Below are positions 38,995-50,516 of a stretch of 64,000 nt of DNA, piece after piece (positions within the stretch are counted from its first letter, which is position 1; the number at the start of each line of letters is the position of its first letter). Location: assembly GCA_903909605.1 (NCBI GenBank), contig CAIVWH010000018.1, positions 25,305-89,304 of the forward strand, in the 5' to 3' direction. The position numbers were made by a program, and so were the translations under genes. The notes beneath the pieces were generated by a model. That model worked only from the letters and a program-made list of their open reading frames with translations. It ran no database searches and was not told where the DNA came from. This DNA comes from an uncultured Micrococcales bacterium. GTDB taxonomy: Bacteria; Actinomycetota; Actinomycetes; Actinomycetales; Microbacteriaceae.

Positions 38995-39849
38995 ATGAAC
39001 CAGAATCCTCGTCCTACCCGCTCAGAGCAGCGTGAAGAGGCCCGCGCCAAGGCTAAGGCCTTGCGCGAGCAGTCCAAAAAGAACGAACGACGTCGTGGCG
39101 TGCTGGTCAAGGGTGGAATCGCCCTGGCTATCATCGGCGTATTCGCCATCATTGCAGCCGTAGTTATCGGCGGCATGAATTCCGGCAGTGCCAAGGCACA
39201 GGTGCCAGGCAACCTGACCGCCGACTACGGCATCAAGATCGGCGCAAACGAGCAGGCATTCACCGACACCCAGACTCCAACCCCGTCAGCCAACCCTGGC
39301 GGCGTGAAGCTCCCATCAAACGCACCGCTGTCGATCGTCACCTACATCGACTACCAGTGCCCTTACTGCCAGCTTTTCGAGTCGGCAAACCTTGACCAGA
39401 TCAAGGGCTGGCTCGACTCGGGTGCTGCGACCCTCGAGGTTCGCCCGCTTTCCTTCTTGGATGGCCGTGACACTCCAAACGAATACTCGTCACGTGCGGC
39501 TGCCCTCGCGCTCGCGGTTGCAACCTATGACCCGAACCACTTCTTTGCAGTGAACAAGTACCTCTATGACAACCAGCCACAGACGGGAACCTACGGCCCA
39601 GAGAACGCAGTTCTGCTGACCAAGGTTTCTGGTCTCGGTGTTCAGAACATGGACAAGATCACTGCAGCCGTAAACGACGGACGCTTCAAGAAGTGGGTTC
39701 TTTCAAACACCACCTTGGCGTTCAAGTCGAATGCTGAACTGGCTGCAACCGGAACTCCGTTTGTAACCGTCAACGGCAAGAAGTACACCGGTGCTCTCGA
39801 CAACGCTGCGCAGTTTGCGCAGTTCGTGACCAGCCAGTACTCAAAGTAG
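38995..39849 (+). CDS. Membrane-anchored DsbA-family thioredoxin-like protein
   Basis: N-terminal TM; YIDYQCPYCQLFES (CxxC); ATGTPFVTVNGKKYTG. Confidence 0.9.
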   Translation: MNQNPRPTRSEQREEARAKAKALREQSKKNERRRGVLVKGGIALAIIGVFAIIAAVVIGGMNSGSAKAQVPGNLTADYGIKIGANEQAFTDTQTPTPSANPGGVKLPSNAPLSIVTYIDYQCPYCQLFESANLDQIKGWLDSGAATLEVRPLSFLDGRDTPNEYSSRAAALALAVATYDPNHFFAVNKYLYDNQPQTGTYGPENAVLLTKVSGLGVQNMDKITAAVNDGRFKKWVLSNTTLAFKSNAELAATGTPFVTVNGKKYTGALDNAAQFAQFVTSQYSK

Positions 39850-39877
39850 TTCGAGAGACACGAGACATCGGGGATAA

Positions 39878-40357
39878 ATGTTTTGCGTTAAGTGCGGCGA
39901 ATCGCTGTCAGATCAGATTTCATTTTGTCCGAATTGCGGCACTCCTCGAATGAATGTTTCTCCCGCCTCTGAGGCGCCGGGTGAGCCGGTCTTCACGCCA
40001 CCTCAGAAGTCCAATAAATTCTGGACTTCCTGGTCGCCAGCTAGGCGGGGTTGGTTCGTAATGATCATGGTTCTGACTGTCTTGGCTGGCTTGAACGGGC
40101 AAAACATCTTCCAGTATGTAACTGGCATTGCTACCGGTCAGGTCACCCTGTCGGTTTCCTCAGTCGAGAATGAAATCGAATCTGGGGTTCAGAAACAGGC
40201 TGGCATTACCGTAACGGCAACGTGCCCAAACCCACTCATGGGCAAGCCTGGCGAAGTTCGACAGTGCACAGTTCAAGACTCAACGGGCTCAACTGCCTTC
40301 GTCGATATCACAATCCAGAACACCGCCGGTGATGTGACGTGGCAGGTGCGCAACTAA
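39878..40357 (+). CDS. Zinc-ribbon plus DUF4333-like membrane protein
   Basis: MFCVKCGESLSDQISFCPNCGTPR; TM; DUF4333-like C-terminus. Confidence 0.8.
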   Translation: MFCVKCGESLSDQISFCPNCGTPRMNVSPASEAPGEPVFTPPQKSNKFWTSWSPARRGWFVMIMVLTVLAGLNGQNIFQYVTGIATGQVTLSVSSVENEIESGVQKQAGITVTATCPNPLMGKPGEVRQCTVQDSTGSTAFVDITIQNTAGDVTWQVRN

Positions 40358-40455
40358 ACTATTCGAGTTCACCACTGGTGATCGATAGACACAGATTGCG
40401 CGGGTAATCGCGTAAGAAGAGTGGTCAAAGTCTCTTCTGCAAATCATGTGCCTAG

Positions 40456-40528
40456 GCCGACCTGGCGCAATTGGTAGCGCATCGCACTTGTAATGCGAGG
40501 GTTAGGGGTTCGAGTCCCCTGGTCGGCT
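40456..40528 (+). tRNA. tRNA-Thr (anticodon TGT)
   Basis: GCCGACCTGGCGCAATTGGTAGCGCATCGCACTTGTAATGCGAGGGTTAGGGGTTCGAGTCCCCTGGTCGGCT cloverleaf. Confidence 0.95.
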
Positions 40529-40533
40529 CTCAG

Positions 40534-40782
40534 TTATCCAAGCAGTTTGGCGAAGGCCTCGTAAACGAGGAACGCTGGCCAAACAAACGACTTCAAAACA
40601 CCTAAAACGCCATCCCAGAAGCCGGTAGCGGTTGAGACGAAGTAAATCACCGAGCCCAGGAATCCCAAGAAATAGAAGGTGTTGCCCTGCTTGGTGATTC
40701 GAATGTTCGAACCCTTGCCAACGCTCTTCTTAATCTTCTTCTTGAGTTTCTTCTTGAACTTTTCGCTTTTGAAATCAGTCAT
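40534..40782 (-). CDS. Hypothetical small membrane protein with Lys-rich N-terminus
   Basis: MTDFKSEKFKKKLKKKIKKSVGKGSNIRITKQG...; 82 aa. Confidence 0.65.
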   Translation of the reverse strand: MTDFKSEKFKKKLKKKIKKSVGKGSNIRITKQGNTFYFLGFLGSVIYFVSTATGFWDGVLGVLKSFVWPAFLVYEAFAKLLG

Positions 40783-40791
40783 GGATGAAAT

Positions 40792-41193
40792 CTACTGCTC
40801 GGTGAAGGAAATGCTCACCGAGTTGATGCAGTATCGATCGCCAGTTGGGGTCTGCGGGGCATCCTCGAAAACATGGCCAAGGTGACAACCGCAGGCGGCG
40901 CAGCGGACTTCGACGCGGTGGTGGCCGAGTGAGTCGTCGTCGAGAAGCTCGACCGCATCGCCGGCCTTTGGCTCATAGAAGCTTGGCCAGCCGCAGTGCG
41001 AGTCGAACTTGGTGGTCGAGCGGAACAGTTCGGCGCCGCATCCCTTGCATGAGTAAACGCCAGTGCGCTCCTCGTTTAGCAGTTCGCCGGTGAATGGCAA
41101 CTCGGTGCCGGCTTCGCGCAGCACGTGGTATTCGAAGTCGCTCAGCTGCTCGCGCCATTCATCGTCATTTTTGTTTACTGAGTAATTCATCAA
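40792..41193 (-). CDS. msrB: Peptide-methionine (R)-S-oxide reductase
   Basis: GVYSCKGCGAELFRSTTKFDSHCGWPSF; GHVFEDAPQTPTGDRYCINSVSISF. Confidence 0.95.
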   Translation of the reverse strand: MMNYSVNKNDDEWREQLSDFEYHVLREAGTELPFTGELLNEERTGVYSCKGCGAELFRSTTKFDSHCGWPSFYEPKAGDAVELLDDDSLGHHRVEVRCAACGCHLGHVFEDAPQTPTGDRYCINSVSISFTEQ

Positions 41194-41258
41194 AACCTCG
41201 CTCGTGTGCGTTTGCTCACTTAATATAAATTGTTGCTCAATTCGAAAGAAGCACTCTT

Positions 41259-41768
41259 TTGGCAGATAAATTCCCGATGGATGAATTCGACACCGCGCCG
41301 CAGCACGGTGGCCGTCACCGCATCCGCCGCACTGCCAAGCACCGAGTCAACGAGTTTCTCAAGATCGTTGTGATTTCGGCGGTTGTGGCTCTGGTCGGTT
41401 TCGGCGGCCTGAAGCTGATCGACAACCTCAACTCTTTTGACAGCACCACCGTTGTGGTTGCCCAAAACACGGATGACCTCAACCGCCCAGTTGTTGTGGT
41501 GCTTGACGGCACCACGGCCCAGGGCCTTGCGACCAAGTGGGCCACGAAGCTGGCCAACAACTACAACGTGGCCACTGCCGCAAACTACGTGCCGACCACC
41601 GGCGGTCAGGTTGCCACCACCACCGTTTACTACCGCGACTCTTCGAATGCCTTCACCGCCGCCGCGATTGCCAAGCTGATCGGCACTAAGACCGGCACTG
41701 CAGTTGTGACTCAATCAAACGACTTCACGGATGCGATCACGGTCGTTTTGGGCACCGACCTGAAGTAA
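41259..41768 (+). CDS. LytR C-terminal domain protein
   Basis: TM then VVVLDGTTAQGLATKWATKLANNYNVATAANYVPTTGGQVATTTVYY; TTG start. Confidence 0.75.
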   Translation: MADKFPMDEFDTAPQHGGRHRIRRTAKHRVNEFLKIVVISAVVALVGFGGLKLIDNLNSFDSTTVVVAQNTDDLNRPVVVVLDGTTAQGLATKWATKLANNYNVATAANYVPTTGGQVATTTVYYRDSSNAFTAAAIAKLIGTKTGTAVVTQSNDFTDAITVVLGTDLK

Positions 41769-41940
41769 ACCAGGCCTCGGCTTCGGGCTCTGGCGGTGAA
41801 ACCAGGCCAAATCTGGCTTTATCACGCTTAGATAACAAAGGCACATTGGGTACTTTGCCCATTTATTACTGAGCGTTATGTCGCTACTGTTGAAAACAGT
41901 CGTTGCAGTACACACGGCGCTAGCTTCATGCTGTGCGACT

Positions 41941-41963
41941 CGATGCCGGAATTGCCGGCATCG
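41941..41963 (+). promoter_or_regulatory. 9-bp-stem hairpin in cspA leader
   Basis: CGATGCCGG-AATTG-CCGGCATCG, 24 nt upstream of the ATG. Confidence 0.55.
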
Positions 41964-41987
41964 CGAAACACAGCAACAGGAGTAACA

Positions 41988-42188
41988 ATGGCAACTGGAA
42001 CCGTAAAGTGGTTCAACTCTGAGAAGGGCTTCGGCTTCATCACTGAAGACGGCGGCAGCGACGTATTCGTCCACTTCTCAGCCATCCAGACCGATGGCTA
42101 CAAGGAGCTCAAGGAAAACCAGCGCGTTCAGTTCGACGTCAAAGACGGCGACAAGGGCAAGCAGGCCGACAACGTGACTCTTCTCTAG
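41988..42188 (+). CDS. cspA: Cold-shock protein (CspA family)
   Basis: [34 protein letters not shown]. Confidence 0.97.
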   Translation: MATGTVKWFNSEKGFGFITEDGGSDVFVHFSAIQTDGYKELKENQRVQFDVKDGDKGKQADNVTLL

Positions 42189-42208
42189 TCACTAAAGTCA
42201 TCCCCGGG

Positions 42209-42226
42209 ATCCCGCTTCGGCGGGAT
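42209..42226 (+). terminator. Hairpin after cspA
   Basis: ATCCCGC-TTCG-GCGGGAT followed by TTCGG. Confidence 0.6.
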
Positions 42227-42238
42227 TTCGGCATTTAA

Positions 42239-43969
<1,731 letters not shown>

Positions 43970-43992
43970 ACATTTCAGTTGCAGAAATGCGC

Positions 43993-44022
43993 AATGCGGG
44001 TGGCCTGTTGGTCACCCGCATT
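43993..44022. terminator. Terminator hairpin between convergent groL and WXG100 gene
   Basis: AATGCGGGTGGCC-TGTT-GGTCACCCGCATT. Confidence 0.8.
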
Positions 44023-44047
44023 TGCTTTAAGCGCTTTTCAAATTCGC

Positions 44048-44335
44048 CTACAGGAACAATCGGACGTTTGCGGCTTCGATCTCTTCGTATTGCGTGGCCG
44101 CGAGGGTAAGTGCCGTGCCGAGTTCGCCGAGCTGATGTTGCACGGCGCTGGCCGTTGCACCCCAGCGCTGAGCGAGTGATTGAAACTCACCCGCAGCCAG
44201 GCCGCGCCAGCTGTCGTTGAGTGAAACCAACTGACTCTGCAGTGCGTTGATTTCGCTGTTGATCTGTTGAATGGAATTTTGGATCGCCGAATTGGCTGCG
44301 TGCACCAGTTCGCTATCGACTTGAAATTGGGTCAT
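44048..44335 (-). CDS. WXG100-family (ESAT-6-like) protein
   Basis: 95-aa helical hairpin, NDSWRGLAAGEFQSLAQRW; C-terminal YEEIE. Confidence 0.85.
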   Translation of the reverse strand: MTQFQVDSELVHAANSAIQNSIQQINSEINALQSQLVSLNDSWRGLAAGEFQSLAQRWGATASAVQHQLGELGTALTLAATQYEEIEAANVRLFL

Positions 44336-44433
44336 GGCATGAGTGTTGCCGCTGGTGAACGCTTGTGGGCAGCCAAGGCAAAATCTGTGGATGGTTCGCC
44401 TGCAAATCAGCTTGTGCAGCGCTCAGGTGAAAG

Positions 44434-45906
44434 TTAGAGCGGCAATGTGAACCGGAAGGTTGCGCCGCCGCCAGGCGTCTCGATTGCCCTAATCTGCCCG
44501 CCGTGACGCTCGACTATGGTCTTCACGATTGAAAGGCCGATTCCGTTGCCGCCCGTTTCACGGTTACGTGAATTGTCGGCGCGGAAGAATCGCTCAAAGA
44601 CTTTTTCGCGCAGCGACTCGGGGATCCCCTCGCCGTGATCGCGTACCTCAACCACCAAATCGGTTGGGGTCTTGCCAAGGGCAACTTCAACCTGGCCGGC
44701 TGGCTTCGAGAACCTGGATGCATTGGCAAGCAGGTTGGTCAGCACCTGTTTCATGCCGGCCGCTTCGCACATTGCGTCGACGTGAGCATTTTCTTCGAGC
44801 AGGTTGCCGGCAAGGTCGGTCAAGACGATCTTTCGGCCGCCATCCGCCACGCTGATGTCGCGCGCCGTGTTGCTAGCAATTTCGACGAGGTCGTGGCTTC
44901 CCTTCACGATTGGGGCGGCCTCATCCAGGCGCGCAAGGGCCAGCAGGCTCTCGACCAATTCGGTCATGCGCTTGGCTTCGCTCTCGATTCGGCTCATGGC
45001 ATCGTCAAGTTCACCCGTCTTATCTAGGGCTCCGATTCGGTAGAGCTCGGCATAGCCGCGCAGCGAAACCAGCGGGGTGCGCAGCTCGTGGCTGGCGTCT
45101 GCGACAAACTGACGCATTCGCCCAAGCGTGGCATTGCGAGCGACCATTGCGTTGTCGATCGAGTCGAGCATTGTGTTCAGCGAAGAGTTCAGGCGACCGA
45201 TTTCGGTTGCGGGGCTGTGTTCAACAAGTCGCTGGGATGTGTCTCCCGCCGCGACCTTGGCGGCCGTGCGCTCCACCTCGCGCAGCGGTCGCAGTGCTGA
45301 GGTGATTGTGAGCCAAATCGCGATGGCGCTGAGCACGAGAAGCAGCAGTCCAAAACTCGTTCCAATCGCCGTGTAGCGATTGATCAGCGCGGTGTTCGCG
45401 CTATCGGGTAGTGCAACTACCACCGAGCCCGAGAGTGTCGTAAGCGGCAGCGCAAGCATTCGCCAGGTGCCCAGCGAGCCAGAGCCGTTTTTGCCGAGCA
45501 CGTTGATTTCAAACGGAATGCCGCGCAGGCTGGCGACCTTGTCTGCGGTTAGTTTGCTGAGGTTTGGCACATCCGAGGTGCCGCTGGCGCTTGAAACCAG
45601 GCCAATCAGCAGGGTGCCAGCAGGGTTTAGGTAGGCGATATAGTAGTCGGAAGGTAGGCGCGGCAGGGTCACGATGTGTGCAGCCAGGCGAGCCTCGAGC
45701 AGAGCTGGGTCTTCGTGGGCGAGAGCCACCGCAGTCTGGCTCAGCATCGAGTCTGTGTTTTGCTGCAGGTATGTGCGAAGTAGCGAAATTGTGCCAATGC
45801 TCGAAACCGCAACCAGGATGCCAATCAACGCAACGCTCAGTGCGGTCAACTTGGTGCGCAGCGAGATGCGATCCCAAATCTGCCCAAAGCTTTGATTGAC
45901 TGTCAT
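44434..45906 (-). CDS. HAMP-domain sensor histidine kinase
   Basis: Two TM helices, HAMP, FVADASHELRTPLVSLRGYAELYRIGAL, GGNGIGLSIVKTIVERHGG. Confidence 0.93.
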   Translation of the reverse strand: MTVNQSFGQIWDRISLRTKLTALSVALIGILVAVSSIGTISLLRTYLQQNTDSMLSQTAVALAHEDPALLEARLAAHIVTLPRLPSDYYIAYLNPAGTLLIGLVSSASGTSDVPNLSKLTADKVASLRGIPFEINVLGKNGSGSLGTWRMLALPLTTLSGSVVVALPDSANTALINRYTAIGTSFGLLLLVLSAIAIWLTITSALRPLREVERTAAKVAAGDTSQRLVEHSPATEIGRLNSSLNTMLDSIDNAMVARNATLGRMRQFVADASHELRTPLVSLRGYAELYRIGALDKTGELDDAMSRIESEAKRMTELVESLLALARLDEAAPIVKGSHDLVEIASNTARDISVADGGRKIVLTDLAGNLLEENAHVDAMCEAAGMKQVLTNLLANASRFSKPAGQVEVALGKTPTDLVVEVRDHGEGIPESLREKVFERFFRADNSRNRETGGNGIGLSIVKTIVERHGGQIRAIETPGGGATFRFTLPL

Positions 45907-45940
45907 GTTTGAACTCTAGGCGAGGCCGAGGCCGGCTGGC

Positions 45941-46648
45941 CTATTTCTTGTGGCCTGGAACAACCAACTTGTAGCCGACGCCACGCTTGGTTTGAATCAG
46001 GGGCTCATCGGTTAGCGGATCGAGCTTCTTGCGAATGTAAGAAACGTAGGATTCCACGATTCCCAGTTCGCCATTGAAGTCGTAGTGCCAAACATGATCG
46101 ATGATTTTCTGCTTCGAAAGCACCTGATTTGGATTTTCCATGAAGAAGCGCACAAGTTCGAACTCGGTGGGCGAGAACTCGACCAACTCGTCGTTCACGA
46201 AGATGTCGTGGCCATCCTCATCGAGACGCAGCGGGCCAACCTCGATAACGCCGGTTGGCGCTGGGGTGGTTTCGGTAGCGAGTTTGTGGCCGACCAACTT
46301 TTTTACTCGGGCGACTAGCACCTCTAGGCTAAATGGTTTGGTGACATAGTCGTCGCCACCGATGGTCAGGCCGGCAACCTCATCCGAGGGAGAGTCTTTG
46401 GCGGTTAGAAAAAGAATTGGAATGTCGATGCCTTTGGCACGCAGAGCCTGGGTGACGCTGAAGCCGCTCATGTCGGGAAGCATCACGTCGAGGACTATGA
46501 GATCTGGCTTGGCTTCGGTTGCTACTTTGATGGCCTCGTTGCCAGTGCCAACCGAAGCTACGTTGTAGCCGCTGTGGCGGAGGGTCTTGCCAACGACGTC
46601 GCGGATGTTTGGCTCGTCGTCGACGACCAGTACCTTGATGTTTTCCAT
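45941..46648 (-). CDS. OmpR/PhoB-family response regulator
   Basis: KVLVVDDEPNIRDVV, LDVMLPDMSGF, winged helix; partner of adjacent kinase. Confidence 0.93.
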   Translation of the reverse strand: MENIKVLVVDDEPNIRDVVGKTLRHSGYNVASVGTGNEAIKVATEAKPDLIVLDVMLPDMSGFSVTQALRAKGIDIPILFLTAKDSPSDEVAGLTIGGDDYVTKPFSLEVLVARVKKLVGHKLATETTPAPTGVIEVGPLRLDEDGHDIFVNDELVEFSPTEFELVRFFMENPNQVLSKQKIIDHVWHYDFNGELGIVESYVSYIRKKLDPLTDEPLIQTKRGVGYKLVVPGHKK

Positions 46649-46713
46649 GGGCTCAGTTTCAGCATATTGGCTGTGCGAAGGCTGAGAGCACCCTGCGTGC
46701 AACGTAAGAAAAG

Positions 46714-48348
46714 TTAGACAGCGAAGTCGTCGAGGATTGTGTAGGCGTAGCCCTGCTCGGCAAGGAATCGCTGGCGGTTTTGGGCGAAGTCCTGATCGAC
46801 AGTGTCGCGGGCAATCAACGTATAGAAGGCGGCGGCCCGGCCATCGGCCTTTGGGCGAAGCAGCCGGCCAAGGCGCTGGGCTTCCTCTTGGCGCGAGCCA
46901 TATGAGCCAGAAATCTGGATGGCCACCGACGCCTCGGGCAGGTCAACCGAGAAATTGGCGACCTTGCTGACCACCAGCTGGGTGAGCTGGCCCGAGCGGA
47001 ATTGCTCGAAAAGGCGCTCGCGCTCATCGACAGGAGTTTCGCCGGTGATGAGCGGAACCTGTAGGGCATCCGAGATGGTGTGCAGCTGGTCGAGGTATTG
47101 CCCGATGATCAGAGTCGGTTCGCCCTGGTGCTTGGCAAGCAATTTGCGGATGATTGGGATCTTGACCGGGGAGGTGGCCGCGATGCGGTAGCGGTCATCC
47201 TGGTTGGCCATTGCGTATTCGAATCGCTCCATCTCTTCGAGGTCGATTCGAATTTCAAAACATTCGGCAGGTGCGATGTAGCCCTGGGCTTCGATCTCTT
47301 TCCAGGGCGCATCGAATCGCTTTGGGCCGATAAGCGAAAAGACATCGCCCTCTTTGCCATCCTCGCGAACCAAAGTTGCGGTGAGGCCGAGTCGACGCTT
47401 GGCCTGAAGTTCGGCGGTCATCTTGAAAATTGGCGCGGGCAGCAAATGAACTTCGTCGTAAATGATGAGACCCCAGTCGTTTGCGTTGAGCAACGATAGG
47501 TGCGCATACTCGGTTTTTCTCTTTGTGGTGAGAATTTGATAAGTCGCAATCGTGATTGGCTTGATCTCTTTGATTGACCCCGAGTATTCACCGATTTCAT
47601 CCTCGGTGAGCGTGGTGCGGCGCAGCAGTTCTTTTTTCCACTGGCGTGCGCTCACGGTGTTTGTCACCAGGATGAGCGTGTTGGTCTTTGCAGTCGCCAT
47701 TGCAGCCGCGCCAACGATTGTTTTGCCGGCACCACAAGGGAGCACGACGACTCCAGAGCCGCCTTGCCAAAACTTTTCGACGGCCTGCTCTTGATAGCCG
47801 CGGATCGCCCAGTCTTTGCCGCCGAGTTCGATGGCGTGCGGGGTGCCCTCGGCGTAACCGGCCAGGTCTTCGGCGGGCCATCCCAGTTTGAGCAGTTCTT
47901 GCTTGAGCGCACCTCGGGCCCACGGCTGGATGCGGAAGGCCAATTCGCTGATGCGCCCGTCGAGCAGCTCGGCAATCTTCTTGTGCTTGGTGGCCTCGAT
48001 GAGCACCGGGTATTGGTCGCTGACCAGCTCGAGCTCTCCGGCTGCATCGCGGCGAATGACGAGTCGGCCGTAGCGGCCCATGGTCTCGGCGATGTCTTTG
48101 CGGATGGTGCTTGGCACATCGAACTTGGCAAAACGGTCGAGAACACCAAGCACGAAATCGGCGTCGTGGCCAGCTGCGCGGGCGTTCCACAGCCCGAGGC
48201 GGGTGATTCGGTAGGTGTGGATGTGCTCGGGCGCGCGCTCAAGTTCGGCGAAAATGGCCAGCTCGTGACGGGCGTCTGCGGCCTGCGGGTGATCGACTTC
48301 AAGCAGGGCGGTCTTGTCGCTCTGCACAATCAGTGGTCCGCCGGTCAT
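46714..48348 (-). CDS. XPB/Rad25-type DNA repair helicase
   Basis: VVVLPCGAGKTIVGAAAM (Walker A), IIYDEVHLLPAP (DEVH), QRLGRLLRPK. Confidence 0.93.
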   Translation of the reverse strand: MTGGPLIVQSDKTALLEVDHPQAADARHELAIFAELERAPEHIHTYRITRLGLWNARAAGHDADFVLGVLDRFAKFDVPSTIRKDIAETMGRYGRLVIRRDAAGELELVSDQYPVLIEATKHKKIAELLDGRISELAFRIQPWARGALKQELLKLGWPAEDLAGYAEGTPHAIELGGKDWAIRGYQEQAVEKFWQGGSGVVVLPCGAGKTIVGAAAMATAKTNTLILVTNTVSARQWKKELLRRTTLTEDEIGEYSGSIKEIKPITIATYQILTTKRKTEYAHLSLLNANDWGLIIYDEVHLLPAPIFKMTAELQAKRRLGLTATLVREDGKEGDVFSLIGPKRFDAPWKEIEAQGYIAPAECFEIRIDLEEMERFEYAMANQDDRYRIAATSPVKIPIIRKLLAKHQGEPTLIIGQYLDQLHTISDALQVPLITGETPVDERERLFEQFRSGQLTQLVVSKVANFSVDLPEASVAIQISGSYGSRQEEAQRLGRLLRPKADGRAAAFYTLIARDTVDQDFAQNRQRFLAEQGYAYTILDDFAV

Positions 48349-48410
48349 CCTTCTAGCCTATTGCCGAGGGCGACATCGTTGCTCGCGCGCTGTGATTTGC
48401 GAGCTTCGGT

Positions 48411-50162
48411 TTAGAGCAGTTCGATGGAGACGATGGAGCTGATTGGGAGTGTGCGCTCGACGTCGGCTTTTCGGTCTTTGGCGCGCAGTCGTCCGTTGGC
48501 CAATCCGACCGGTTCGACAACATAGGTGACCTGCTTTTTCGAACCAAGGTCGAGCACCACCGAAATCTTGGACTTCAGTTTGATTGCCAGCTGCAGCTGA
48601 CGCAGGAAATCGTCGTCATCGGGCTCGCTGCCGATCTTGTCGTCTGCCTCGCGGATGCGCGCAATGTCTTCGCGAATTCGCGAATCATCATCGGTAGAAA
48701 AAGCAGGCGTTGCGATGTTCTTTGGCGAGATCACATTGCCGGCATCGTCGATGCGCACCGCGGCGAAGCCCGCTTCGCGAAGTGAGTAGTAGAGCACATC
48801 CGGTTCGAATCGACTCATCAGAGAACCGGTTTCGTTGAAGTGAAGCGAAAGCGGCTTTAGCTTTACGTCGTTGTATAGCTGAGTCAAAATGACGCTGTCT
48901 TCGCTCGCCACGACCGAAATGCCTCTAGCGCTGTCGGCCCGAACCGCAATCTTGCCGAATTTGCGCTCGGCATCTTTCAGCAAATAATCCACCGGTTGCG
49001 GCAAGGCTTTGCCAGACATCTCCTCTAACAATCCACGGATGCGCGACATCGGCATTCCGCATTCGAGGCCGTTCGAAATCGACATCGCGGTAAGTCGGTA
49101 GCTCGAGGCCAGCCCAATCTTTTCGGTCTCGGCGAAGGTTCGCAGTTCAACCTCGATCTCGGTGGCCAGCGGGTTTGGGGCAATCAGCGAGAGGTCTGCC
49201 TGAACGGTTAGGCGGCCGTCGGTTTTGGGCAATCCGGCCGCCATCTGGCCTGACGCCTGCTCGACGCCCGCGCCCATCAGAGTCTCGAACCATGAGGTGG
49301 CCGCCAGCTCGCTGGTTAGGCCGATGGCCTCGGCGAGACTAACCACCTTCTCTATGTGCGCCTCGGTCTCGGATGCCTGCTGCCAGTAAACGAAGCGCAG
49401 GCGTTGGTAAAACAGCTCGCCGGCAGTCATTTGCAGCAGGCCGCTGTCGAATGGGCCACCCGGCTGAAAGTGATTCAGCAGCGCGCTTGGGTTTGCCGTT
49501 TCAACCCAGGTCTCGGCAAGCAGCGACCAGCGTGCACTATCGGTTGAAGTCAACCAAGGCCCAGCATTTGGTCCGAGCTGCCAACGCGAATTTTCGATGG
49601 TGGCAACCTGCGACCAAAGTGCCAGTTCGAAAACTTGCTTTGCGTAGGCCACATCCTTGCCAAGGTGTGAGGCGAGCCGCTTTACCTCCGGCAGACCAAT
49701 TGAGCGTTTACTTACCTCGCGAATGAAGCGCTGTTCAAGATCGAGCACGACCTCGGTGATTGCCTGGATGATCTCAAAGATGTGCATCCTGGCATCTCGG
49801 TCGATGTCTTCGATCGGCCTTGTGCTCTGTTCGATGTGGCTGCCTTCAGGGCGATTCAGTGGCAACTCGCGACCTACCCTTTCGACAGTTTCAAAGAGGG
49901 TGCCCGTCTCCGGGTCGAGCAGGAGCAGTGCAGTCAACTCTGGCTGTGCCTGATGATTCTTGATCACTTGTTTGTCATAGCCGCTCCAAATTGCGGAGAG
50001 GGCGGAGATCGGAAGAGTTGCAAGTGCGAGTCGAATCGACTTTTCGTTGGCCAGGTGTTCGGCGAAGTCGAAGAAGTCGCGCAGATTGGCGGTGTTTATT
50101 TTGCGCCGCTTGGCTAGCGCAATCAGCTGCTCGTCGGTCAGCTTTCGCAGAGCCCCCGCCAT
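48411..50162 (-). CDS. Helicase-associated domain protein paired with XPB
   Basis: 584 aa from Met at 50162; adjacent to XPB as commonly seen in actinobacteria; C-terminal KKQVTYVVEPVGLANGRLRAKDR. Confidence 0.8.
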   Translation of the reverse strand: MAGALRKLTDEQLIALAKRRKINTANLRDFFDFAEHLANEKSIRLALATLPISALSAIWSGYDKQVIKNHQAQPELTALLLLDPETGTLFETVERVGRELPLNRPEGSHIEQSTRPIEDIDRDARMHIFEIIQAITEVVLDLEQRFIREVSKRSIGLPEVKRLASHLGKDVAYAKQVFELALWSQVATIENSRWQLGPNAGPWLTSTDSARWSLLAETWVETANPSALLNHFQPGGPFDSGLLQMTAGELFYQRLRFVYWQQASETEAHIEKVVSLAEAIGLTSELAATSWFETLMGAGVEQASGQMAAGLPKTDGRLTVQADLSLIAPNPLATEIEVELRTFAETEKIGLASSYRLTAMSISNGLECGMPMSRIRGLLEEMSGKALPQPVDYLLKDAERKFGKIAVRADSARGISVVASEDSVILTQLYNDVKLKPLSLHFNETGSLMSRFEPDVLYYSLREAGFAAVRIDDAGNVISPKNIATPAFSTDDDSRIREDIARIREADDKIGSEPDDDDFLRQLQLAIKLKSKISVVLDLGSKKQVTYVVEPVGLANGRLRAKDRKADVERTLPISSIVSIELL

Positions 50163-50188
50163 GCGCAACTGGTCAGACAACGATTCGC

Positions 50189-50434
50189 CTATCGACGCTG
50201 GCGGTTTTCTTTGGAACGTCGGTTGATGCTGGCAATCAGCAAACCAATGATCAAAAGGAAGCCGATAGGTAGGCCGATTAGCGGAATCTGAAACAGCACG
50301 GCCCACGGCTTGACTGAAATCAGCTGAAGAAGCAGGGATGCCAGCATATCGACCAGCGAAAAGCCCACAACGCCCGCTGCCATGAATGCGAGGGTGGTTT
50401 CTACTCGAGAAATCTTTGGTTCAGGATTGGCCAT
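50189..50434 (-). CDS. Small hypothetical membrane protein
   Basis: 81 aa, two TM segments. Confidence 0.65.
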   Translation of the reverse strand: MANPEPKISRVETTLAFMAAGVVGFSLVDMLASLLLQLISVKPWAVLFQIPLIGLPIGFLLIIGLLIASINRRSKENRQRR

Positions 50435-50516
50435 CTTTCAAGACTACAAGTGCAAAGCGCCCCTAGGAATGGTCGGTGGCTTTGGCTAAACTTTTTAGGT
50501 TAGAAAGAGGTGGCAA

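Noticed and set aside
46714-50162. XPB helicase plus helicase-associated protein as a possible defence island
   Set aside because: This pair is a common conserved actinobacterial arrangement, and no nuclease, methylase or mobile genes flank it.
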